From positions 1 to 18,970 of the forward strand of contig DASYRM010000193.1 of assembly GCA_036004405.1 (NCBI GenBank): a DNA stretch of 18,970 nucleotides. Direction: 5' to 3'. The notes below the pieces were generated by a model. The model ran no database searches. It saw only the letters and a list, made by a program, of their open reading frames with translations, and was not told the DNA's origin. The stretch comes from DASYRM01 sp036004405 (lineage in GTDB: Bacteria > Acidobacteriota > Vicinamibacteria > Vicinamibacterales > UBA2999). Positions 1-6,369 of this stretch are shown piece after piece. Each line of letters starts with the position of its first letter. Position 1 is the first letter of the stretch. Made by a program: the position numbers and the translations under genes.

Positions 1-1
1 G

Positions 2-238
2 GTGATTCCCGGCCATGGATTCGTTGCCGATTACGCCGACCTGGCCGAGTACCGGAATGTGGTCACGATCGTCCGGGACCGCATCAAGGACATGGTCAAC
101 CGTGGCCTGACGCTGGCGCAGGTTCAGGCGGCCAACCCGACCCGCGGGTTCGCGAAGCGATATGGCGCCGACTCGGGCGCCTGGACGACGGCGATGTTCG
201 TCGAAGCCGTGTACGCCGGCTTGACGACGAAGCGATGA
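2..238 (+). CDS. Metallo-beta-lactamase-fold hydrolase, C-terminal fragment (5' end outside window)
   Basis: The reading frame is open from the window edge, so the GTG at base 2 is probably an internal valine and not a start. The first residues, VIPGHGF, match the last conserved motif of the metallo-beta-lactamase superfamily, where the GHG histidine binds one of the two active-site metals. The following helical stretch (DLAEYRNVVTIVRDRI, then a region rich in charged residues) is the usual C-terminal helix of secreted or periplasmic MBL-fold hydrolases in acidobacteria. Only 78 residues are visible, so substrate and signal peptide cannot be judged. The stop codon overlaps the next start (ATGA at 235-238), indicating translational coupling with the downstream secreted protein. 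Family membership is fairly sure; specific function is unknown. Confidence 0.75.
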   Translation: MIPGHGFVADYADLAEYRNVVTIVRDRIKDMVNRGLTLAQVQAANPTRGFAKRYGADSGAWTTAMFVEAVYAGLTTKR

Positions 239-999
239 GCCCACACGTGTTGCTGGTGGTCGCGGCGATCGGGCTGGCATGGCCGACCTTCGCCGAGGCA
301 CAAGGTCGCGCAGCCGGCCCCGGGCGAGGCGGCGCGGCCCAGACGGCTCGAGCGAGCGTCCCCATCGAGTTGACCGGCTACTGGGTGTCGGTCGTGACCC
401 AGGACTGGCGATGGCGGATGATCACGCCTCCGAAGGGCGACTACGCCAGCATCCCGATCACGCTCGAGGCGAAGAAGGTCGGCGATGCATGGGATCCGGC
501 CAAGGACGAGGCGGCCCGCGAACAGTGCAAGGCCTACGGGGCGCCGGCGCTCATGGCCGTCCCGACCCGGCTGCGAATCTCCTGGGCGGATGACACCACG
601 CTGCGGGTCGAGACGGACGCCGGGACGCAGACGCGCGACTTCCACTTCGGCGACTGGAAGCCAGCGGCCGGCCCCCCGACATGGCAGGGAGCGTCGACGG
701 CGGCGTGGGAGCGGCCGCGTCAGGCCAGGAGCGTGACGTCGGCTGGTGGATCTCTGAAGGTCGTCACACGCCGGCTGCGGTCTGGGTACCTGAGGAAGAA
801 CGGCGTGCCGTACAGCGCGGACGCCGTGCTGACCGAGCACTGGGATCTCTCCACGGACCCGCGCGGTGATCGGTGGATCACCATCACCAGCATCGTCGAG
901 GACACGAAGTATCTGCGGGAGCCGTGGGTCACCGCACTCAACTTCAAGCGGGAGCCCGACGGCGCGAAGTGGGACCCGACACCGTGCTCGGCCCGGTGA
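235..999 (+). CDS. Secreted protein of unknown function, LTGxW family, paralogue 1
   Basis: This 254-residue protein starts at an ATG overlapping the upstream stop. Residues 1-22 form a signal peptide (hydrophobic LLVVAAIGLAW, then small residues before the AEA-Q site), followed by an Ala/Gly/Arg-rich linker. The mature part begins near residue 44 with ELTGYWVSVVTQDWRWRM, a pattern I know from uncharacterised exported acidobacterial proteins. The last 80 residues (YLRKNGVPYSADAVLTEHW, then ITITSIVEDTKYLREPW) align well with the C-terminal part of the next gene, so the two look like tandem paralogues. No catalytic motif is recognisable. Tight coupling to an MBL-fold hydrolase suggests a joint periplasmic role, but that is inference. 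Confidence 0.8.
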   Translation: MSPHVLLVVAAIGLAWPTFAEAQGRAAGPGRGGAAQTARASVPIELTGYWVSVVTQDWRWRMITPPKGDYASIPITLEAKKVGDAWDPAKDEAAREQCKAYGAPALMAVPTRLRISWADDTTLRVETDAGTQTRDFHFGDWKPAAGPPTWQGASTAAWERPRQARSVTSAGGSLKVVTRRLRSGYLRKNGVPYSADAVLTEHWDLSTDPRGDRWITITSIVEDTKYLREPWVTALNFKREPDGAKWDPTPCSAR

Positions 1000-1042
1000 G
1001 CTGCCGACGCCGAGTCATTCGACTGGGGAGGAGCCGCGTCTG

Positions 1043-1978
1043 ATGAAGAGAGTCGCCGCGCTCGCGTTGATGGCCGTGCTCGTCAGCCGGCCTGGCTTCG
1101 CTCAATTCGACCTCACCGGCAAGTGGGCGTCCCGGTCGGGTCAGGATGCGCAAGAGCGCGGGCCGGGGCCCGATGCCGTGGACTACACGGGGCTTCCGCT
1201 CAGCGACGAGGGGCGCGAGCGGGCGCTCAGCCTCGACTACTCGCTCCTGTCGCTGCCCGAAGGGCAGTGCGGCTATCACACGCAGTTCTACATCGTGCTC
1301 GGCCCGTTCGGCCTCCACGTCTGGAACGAGTTCGATCCGGTCTCGGCCAGGGTCGTCGCGTGGAAGATCGGCGGGTGGGTCGATCGCGACGTGACGACGA
1401 TCTGGATGGACGGCCGGCCGCATCCGTCTCCGAATGCGCCGCGCACCTACTCGGGCTTCACGACCGGCCGCTGGGAGGGTGACACGCTCGTGACCACGAC
1501 CACGCACATGAAGGCCGACATGATCCGTCGCAACGGCGCACCGGTCAGCGACGAGGCGGTGCTGACGATGTACTTCTTCCGGCACGGCGACCTGCTCACG
1601 ATCCGTGCCGTGATCGACGACCCCGTGTATCTGGCCGAGCCGCTCGTCCGGAGCCGCGTGTGGGCGCTGGATCGGGATGGGAAGTTGAACCTCGGCAACG
1701 GCGTCGTGTCGCCGTGCGAGCCGATCGCGGAGTTGCCGCGGGCCGACGTCACCGGGCTCGTGCCGCATCACCTGCCGGGACAGAACCCGTTCGTCAACGA
1801 GATGACCGAGAAGTACAACCTGCCGCGTGAAGCCGTCCTCGGCGGCCCGGAGACGCTCTATCCCGAGTTCCGCAAGAAGCTCAAAGGCTACGTGCCGCCG
1901 GTGGTGTGCAAGCGGTACTGCGGCTGCGAAGGGCTCGGCGTGCCGTGCTTCCAGGACGGCAGCGGGGTGGCTCGTTAG
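1043..1978 (+). CDS. Secreted protein of unknown function, LTGxW family, paralogue 2, with C-terminal Cys cluster
   Basis: This 311-residue protein starts at the ATG preceded by a strong Shine-Dalgarno (GGGGAGGAG, 1025-1033, about 9 bases upstream). The frame stays open further upstream, but no better start exists. Residues 1-20 (MKRVAALALMAVLVSRPGFA) are a signal peptide, and the mature protein opens with FDLTGKW. A region around residues 155-200 (MIRRNGAPVSDEAVLTMYF, LLTIRAVIDDPVYLAEPL) matches the C-terminal part of the preceding gene. Unlike that gene it carries an extra tail ending in a cysteine-rich motif (CKRYCGCEGLGVPC), which could bind a metal or form disulfides in the periplasm. 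It lies 43 bases after its neighbour on the same strand, so one operon is likely. Function is not known. Confidence 0.8.
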   Translation: MKRVAALALMAVLVSRPGFAQFDLTGKWASRSGQDAQERGPGPDAVDYTGLPLSDEGRERALSLDYSLLSLPEGQCGYHTQFYIVLGPFGLHVWNEFDPVSARVVAWKIGGWVDRDVTTIWMDGRPHPSPNAPRTYSGFTTGRWEGDTLVTTTTHMKADMIRRNGAPVSDEAVLTMYFFRHGDLLTIRAVIDDPVYLAEPLVRSRVWALDRDGKLNLGNGVVSPCEPIAELPRADVTGLVPHHLPGQNPFVNEMTEKYNLPREAVLGGPETLYPEFRKKLKGYVPPVVCKRYCGCEGLGVPCFQDGSGVAR

Positions 1979-1990
1979 GGCGTCGCGGTG

Positions 1991-3247
1991 TTACCTTCCC
2001 TGGACAACCATTTTCGTGACGCGGCCAACGCTGGTGTCGCCCGCATACAGGTTGTCCTGCTTGTCCATCGCCCAGTAGCTGGCTTCGATGAACTGTCCCG
2101 GCCCGATGCCCATGCCGTTGCCAATCGCGCTGAGCACCTTGCCATGGCGATCCAGTTTCAGGAACTGGCCGTCCTGTCCGGTGGCCATCCACGGATTGCC
2201 GTGCGAGTCGAAATACAGCGCGCACACCAGGTTCCTCATCTGCAGCGTCTTGAGGAACGTCCCGTCGCGCGAATAGACGACGATCCGATACTCCTCGCGG
2301 TCGCCGATCCAGACGTCACCATTCGTGGGATCGACGGCGAGCCCGTGCGCGGCGCTGAACTTCCCCTGCCCCACCTCGTTGCCGTACCACTGGTTGATGA
2401 ACCTGCCAGTCTTGTCGAGATGGATGATCCGGGCGGCGCCGACGTTGTTCACCGGGTCGTCTGAATCGGTGTCGTTGGGACTTTCGTTGGCGTGTCCTTC
2501 GCCGATGTAGAGATCGCCGTTCCGGCCGAATGCGACCATCACCGGCTGCCACAGGAGCCGCTGCCCTTTCTCTTCATTCCAGTCGCCGCGACGGCCACGT
2601 TCGCCGAGGGTCTGCAGCAGCTTCCCCTCCGGACTGATCTTCATCACCGTGGCGCTGGTCGCGGCCGTGATCCAGACGTTGTCCTCGGCATCCACGGCCA
2701 TGCCGTGCGCTTTGTCCTGATAGCCGATGACATCGGGAGCGACCTGGAGAATGAGCCTGTGGCTGGGATCGAACTTGAAGAGCTGCGGCTTGCCTGGATC
2801 GGCTCGCTGAAACACCCACAGGTTGTTCTTCGAGTCGAGCGCGACCGCGGGCACACCGCCAAACCCCGGAGGCAGCACGAACGGGTACGTAAACGTGTAT
2901 CCCATCGTCTGTTTCCATTGCACGCGCTGCAACGACTGGCGGTTGAGGCCCGAACGCTTGCCGCACAGGGGCGAGCGGCGACAGGCTGGCGTGTCGATCA
3001 CGGGAGCCGCGGCCGCCGCTGGAGCGTTGGCCGGCGCGCCACGACCGCCGTCACGTGGCGGGACCGTGACGTGCCCGCTCGCATCGACGATGGTTCGTCC
3101 CGTGGGATCGGGGAACGAGCCCTGGAGGAACCATGCCGGCGATCCGTCAACGGCCGGTCCCTGCGTTGCGGGCTCGGACTGTGAGAGCGCCGAGGCGCCG
3201 CTCAGCACCACACCGAGGCAGACGGCGACGATAGGTGATGGCTTCAT
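1991..3247 (-). CDS. Secreted NHL-repeat beta-propeller protein
   Basis: This 418-residue protein is read from an ATG preceded by GGAG five bases upstream. The frame is open much further upstream but has no plausible start there. Residues 1-22 (MKPSPIVAVCLGVVLSGASA) are a signal peptide, followed by an Ala/Pro/Gly-rich linker with a short Cys pair (ACRRSPLC). From about residue 110 to the end there are repeated NHL-type blades, e.g. PAVALDSKNNLWVFQRAD, HGMAVDAEDNVWITAA, HGLAVDPTNGDVWIGD and YWAMDKQDNLYAGD. This layout resembles peptidyl-alpha-hydroxyglycine alpha-amidating-lyase-like NHL proteins of acidobacteria. NHL propellers bind ligands or proteins, and enzymatic activity cannot be claimed from sequence alone. 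The gene is convergent with its left neighbour and divergent from padR. Confidence 0.85.
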   Translation of the reverse strand: MKPSPIVAVCLGVVLSGASALSQSEPATQGPAVDGSPAWFLQGSFPDPTGRTIVDASGHVTVPPRDGGRGAPANAPAAAAAPVIDTPACRRSPLCGKRSGLNRQSLQRVQWKQTMGYTFTYPFVLPPGFGGVPAVALDSKNNLWVFQRADPGKPQLFKFDPSHRLILQVAPDVIGYQDKAHGMAVDAEDNVWITAATSATVMKISPEGKLLQTLGERGRRGDWNEEKGQRLLWQPVMVAFGRNGDLYIGEGHANESPNDTDSDDPVNNVGAARIIHLDKTGRFINQWYGNEVGQGKFSAAHGLAVDPTNGDVWIGDREEYRIVVYSRDGTFLKTLQMRNLVCALYFDSHGNPWMATGQDGQFLKLDRHGKVLSAIGNGMGIGPGQFIEASYWAMDKQDNLYAGDTSVGRVTKMVVQGR

Positions 3248-3298
3248 CGGTTTCTCCGCCGGGGCTGTCGTTGCGAGCGAGTTGTGTCGTCGGCGCGC

Positions 3299-3304
3299 AT
3301 TGTA
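3299..3304 (-). promoter_or_regulatory. Candidate -10 element of the NHL-protein gene
   Basis: On the minus strand this reads TACAAT, five of six matches to the sigma-70 -10 consensus, about 52 bases upstream of the NHL gene start. The best -35-like hexamer (CTGCCA) lies 19 bases further upstream, a longer spacing than usual. It is the only good -10 match in the 111-base divergent gap on this strand. Confidence 0.35.
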
Positions 3305-3322
3305 GTCGACGCGACTGATTCC

Positions 3323-3352
3323 TTGGCAGGCCCGTGCTACCATAGGCATAGG
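3323..3352 (+). promoter_or_regulatory. Weak candidate padR promoter
   Basis: TTGGCA (3323-3328) is a fair -35. With an 18-base spacer the -10 would be CATAGG (3347-3352), which is poor. If used, transcription would begin at or within a base or two of the padR ATG, giving a leaderless message. The -10 lies inside the palindromic region described separately, so a bound repressor would block it. Confidence 0.3.
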
Positions 3353-3365
3353 CAAACGATGCCTA
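3343..3365 (+). promoter_or_regulatory. Candidate PadR operator: TAGGCA repeat with inverted copy over the start codon
   Basis: Two direct TAGGCA copies (3343-3348 and 3349-3354) are followed, after five bases (AACGA), by the exact inverted copy TGCCTA (3360-3365). The ATG of padR at 3359-3361 sits at the inner edge of the right arm. PadR-family repressors bind short dyads in their own promoters, so autoregulation of the padR-permease operon is the natural inference. The half-site differs from the ATGT/ACAT half-sites of well-studied PadR proteins, so the assignment rests on position and symmetry only. Confidence 0.5.
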
Positions 3366-3688
3366 GGGACACTGGCCTGCCGCCGGGGACGCTCATGATG
3401 GTGGTGCTGCGGGTGCTGACGCGCCAGCCGCTGCACGGCTACGCGATTGCGCAGACCCTCCGCCAACGATCGGGCGATGAGCTTAGCGTCGAAGAAGGCT
3501 CCCTGTATCCCGCGCTCCAGAAGCTGCTGCTCAAAGGTTGGGTGAAAGCCGCCTGGCGCGAGTCCGACTCGGGTCGCCAGGTGCGCGAGTACCGCATCAC
3601 CCCCAGCGGACGAAAACAGCTCGACGCCGAGATGAATGAGTACCGCCGCATGGCGAGCGCCCTCGATACGCTGTTGAAGGAGGCGTGA
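3359..3688 (+). CDS. PadR-family transcriptional repressor
   Basis: This 109-residue protein has the compact PadR winged-helix domain. After a short N-terminus come LPPGTLMMVVLRVLTRQPLHGYAIAQ (helices 1-2), EEGSLYPALQKLLLKGWVKAAW (recognition helix and start of the wing) and the wing strand VREYRITPSGRKQL. A C-terminal helix (about residues 80-109) would form the dimer interface. The start at 3359 was chosen because the family normally begins about five residues before this helix; an in-frame ATG at 3284 would add 25 non-conserved residues and place the palindrome inside the gene. It ends 6 bases before the ADOP permease, the standard arrangement in acidobacteria, where such PadR proteins are presumed to repress the permease gene. 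The effector is unknown. Confidence 0.9.
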   Translation: MPRDTGLPPGTLMMVVLRVLTRQPLHGYAIAQTLRQRSGDELSVEEGSLYPALQKLLLKGWVKAAWRESDSGRQVREYRITPSGRKQLDAEMNEYRRMASALDTLLKEA

Positions 3689-3694
3689 GCCGGC

Positions 3695-6334
3695 ATGTCG
3701 ATGCCCGGTGAGTGGTTCCGCCGCCTCGTCTATCTGGTCCGCCGGCGCGCGATGGACGACGAGCTGCGCCGTGAGATGGAGGCACACCGGGCGCAGATGG
3801 CCGACCCAGGCGGCTTCGGGAACACCTTGCGCCTGCGGGAGGAGGCCCAGGACGCCTGGGGATGGCGGTGGCTCGACGACGGCGCTCAGGATGTCCGCTT
3901 CGCGCTGCGGACACTGCGGCGCACTCCCGGATTCACGCTCACGGCCATCGTCACGCTCGCGCTCGGCATCGGCGTCAACAGCGGCATGTTCAGCCTCGTG
4001 AACAGCCTGCTGCTGCGGCCGTTGTACGCGCGGTCCGACGAGGTGGTGAGCGTCTACAGACGCGTGACGAAGGCCGAGGACGGCCCGCGCGGTCTCTCGT
4101 ACCCGAACTACCTCGATCTCCGTGACGGCACCACCGCCGTCTTCGCCAGCCTGGCGGCCTCCTCCGCCTGGTTCGCTGGCGTCGATGCGGGCGAGGGTGC
4201 CCGGCGCACGATGGTGTACGCGGCGACCGCCGACTACTTCCAGATCTTCGGCCGGCCGCTGGCGCTCGGGCGCGCCTTTTCGGCGGAGGAGTCGCGGCCA
4301 AACGCCGCCCGCAGAGTCGCGGTCCTCAGCTATCCACTCTGGGAACGGCGCGGCGCCAACCCGAACGTCGTGGGCCAGACGGTAAGCGTCGACGGCGAGC
4401 CCTTCACGGTGATTGGCGTGACGGCCAAGGGCTTCACCGGCACGAGCATTCCGGGTCCAGAGGTCTGGCTGCCGCTTGGCACCCAGGGATGGCTCGACGC
4501 GCGTGACGCGCACAACCTCGACGTGATCGGGCGACTGCGCGATGGCGTCGCCGTTCAGAGTGTGCCGCCCGCCCTCGCCACCGTGGCCCGCCGGCTCGAA
4601 CAGGCGTTTCCCTCGGTCAACGGCGGCCAGTCGCTCGAGATGGAGGTACCGTCGCGCCTCTTGTTCATGCCCGGTGTGGGCGGCAGCGCCTTCACCGCGC
4701 TGCTCTCGTTGATGCTCATGGCCCTGCCGGCGATCGTGCTGCTGGTGGCCTGTCTCAACCTCGCCAATCTGCTGCTGGCCAGGGGCCACGTGCGCCGTCA
4801 GGAGCTGGCGATCCGGGGATCGCTGGGCGGCAGCCGCGGCCGCCTCACGAGGCAGCTGCTGACCGAAGGCGTGCTGCTGTCCGTGATTGGCGGCGCCATT
4901 GGTCTGTGGCTGTCGACCTGGGCAATCCGCGCAACGCTGGCCGCGCTGCGCCCGGTGCTCCCCGTCGGGTTGACGCTTCCGGACCTCGCCCTCGATTGGC
5001 GTGTGCTCGCCGGGACGATGACGTTCAGTCTGCTGGCATCGCTGGTATTCGGCGTCTGGCCGGCGTGGGCGCTGACGGGCCGCGCCGTGGTGACGGATCT
5101 GAAGCGCCAGGTCGGCGACGGCGGGCGCGAGCCGGGCGGCATCAGGGTCGGCAACGTCCTGGTCGTGGCGCAGGTCGCGCTCTCACTCCTGCTGCTCGCG
5201 TCGGCTGGGCTCTTCCTGACGAGCGCGAGAGCCGCCGCCACGGTGGATCCTGGATTTCGTCTCGAACGAGGCGTCCTCGCGGAAATCGATCCCAGCCTCG
5301 CCGGCTACGACGACGCGCGGGCGAGAGCCTTCCATCTCGGGCTGGTCGATCGCATCAGGGCGCTTCCTGGGGTGGAGGCGGCCACCGTCGCATCGAGTTT
5401 TCCGTTCTCGTCGTTCGGCGAGAGCCGTCTCGTCGCCACCGTTCCGGGTGGTGCGGACGGGGTGGATGCTGTCTTCACGGTCATCGGCCGCGATTACGCG
5501 CGGACGCTGGGACTGCCGACGCTGGCCGGCCGAGACTTCAGCGACGCCGAGCTCGCATCTGGCTCCGCGGACCGTGTCGCGATCGTGGACGATGCGCTGG
5601 CGCAACGCCTGTGGCCGAACCAGACGGCGATCGGGCAGACGATTCAGTTCCTCGACGCCGGGGCTCCGGACGTCAAGCGACCGCTGCGGATCGTCGGCCT
5701 CGTGCCCGCAGTGAAGCACTCGCTCAGCACGCCGCGGCCGTTTCCTCATGTGTACGTGCCGTTGGGTCAGAGCGACAGCACCGAGGCGATGACGCTGCAG
5801 GTTCGCGTGGCCGCAACACAGAACGACCGCGCCATGCTGACGACGATCGCGCGCACGATCCGGGACGCAGACGACCGCGTGCCGATCCTCGGCCTCGAGA
5901 CCTGGCGCGACAGGCTCGATTCCGGCGTCGAGGTCTCGATCTTCCGCGCCGGCGCGCGAGTGTGCGCGGTGTTTGGCGGCATTGCGCTGCTGCTGGCCGT
6001 CATCGGCGTCTACGGTGTGAAGTCGTACGTGGTGTCGCGCCGGACACGTGAGTTCGGCATCCGGATTGCGACGGGTGCGCATCCGCATACGCTCTTGTGG
6101 CAGGTGCTGTGGGAGGGCGGCCGGGTCACCGCCGTCGGCATCGCCATCGGTCTGGTACTGGCGGTAGGCGCCGGCCAGATCCTCCAAGGCCTCCTGTACG
6201 GCGTGAACTCCGTCGAACCGGTCGTCCTCGTAATCGCGCCGCTCGTCCTGCTGGCGGCGTCTCTCCTCGCCTCGTTGGTGCCGGCGCTGCGGGCGACGCG
6301 CGTCAATCCAATCGCAGCTCTGCGCGCCGAGTAG
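3695..6334 (+). CDS. ADOP-type ABC transporter permease (duplicated MacB/FtsX halves)
   Basis: This 879-residue inner-membrane protein is preceded by AAGGAGG (3677-3683), which lies in the end of padR. A charged N-terminal segment (DDELRREMEAHRAQM) leads to the first membrane helix at about 79-103 (FTLTAIVTLALGIGVNSGMF), a MacB-type periplasmic domain, and a first FtsX domain at about 330-460 (VLLVACLNLANLLLARG, RQELAIRGSLGGSRGRLTRQ). A second copy follows: a helix at about 485-510, a periplasmic domain, and a C-terminal FtsX domain at about 750-879 (REFGIRIATGAH, ending in ATRVNPIAALRAE). This is the full duplicated architecture of the ADOP family. No ATPase gene is adjacent, which is typical of these 'orphan' permeases; their substrate is unknown, though MacB relatives export peptides or antibiotics. 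It forms an operon with padR. Confidence 0.93.
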   Translation: MSMPGEWFRRLVYLVRRRAMDDELRREMEAHRAQMADPGGFGNTLRLREEAQDAWGWRWLDDGAQDVRFALRTLRRTPGFTLTAIVTLALGIGVNSGMFSLVNSLLLRPLYARSDEVVSVYRRVTKAEDGPRGLSYPNYLDLRDGTTAVFASLAASSAWFAGVDAGEGARRTMVYAATADYFQIFGRPLALGRAFSAEESRPNAARRVAVLSYPLWERRGANPNVVGQTVSVDGEPFTVIGVTAKGFTGTSIPGPEVWLPLGTQGWLDARDAHNLDVIGRLRDGVAVQSVPPALATVARRLEQAFPSVNGGQSLEMEVPSRLLFMPGVGGSAFTALLSLMLMALPAIVLLVACLNLANLLLARGHVRRQELAIRGSLGGSRGRLTRQLLTEGVLLSVIGGAIGLWLSTWAIRATLAALRPVLPVGLTLPDLALDWRVLAGTMTFSLLASLVFGVWPAWALTGRAVVTDLKRQVGDGGREPGGIRVGNVLVVAQVALSLLLLASAGLFLTSARAAATVDPGFRLERGVLAEIDPSLAGYDDARARAFHLGLVDRIRALPGVEAATVASSFPFSSFGESRLVATVPGGADGVDAVFTVIGRDYARTLGLPTLAGRDFSDAELASGSADRVAIVDDALAQRLWPNQTAIGQTIQFLDAGAPDVKRPLRIVGLVPAVKHSLSTPRPFPHVYVPLGQSDSTEAMTLQVRVAATQNDRAMLTTIARTIRDADDRVPILGLETWRDRLDSGVEVSIFRAGARVCAVFGGIALLLAVIGVYGVKSYVVSRRTREFGIRIATGAHPHTLLWQVLWEGGRVTAVGIAIGLVLAVGAGQILQGLLYGVNSVEPVVLVIAPLVLLAASLLASLVPALRATRVNPIAALRAE

Positions 6335-6369
6335 CTCGCGGCCCGGGCCTCGCGGGCGCCACGCCTCTC

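Noticed and set aside
1991..4789. 932-codon minus-strand frame that continues upstream of the NHL gene across padR and into the permease gene.
   Set aside because: Only the part to 3247 has a signal peptide and family repeats. The upstream part is low-complexity His/Arg/Glu-rich translation antisense to two well-supported genes, as expected in GC-rich DNA.
6335..6369. GC-rich palindrome (GGCCCGGGCC and flanks) as a bidirectional terminator between the convergent permease and metallopeptidase genes.
   Set aside because: The symmetry leaves no room for a loop, the outer stem is mismatched and no T-run follows.
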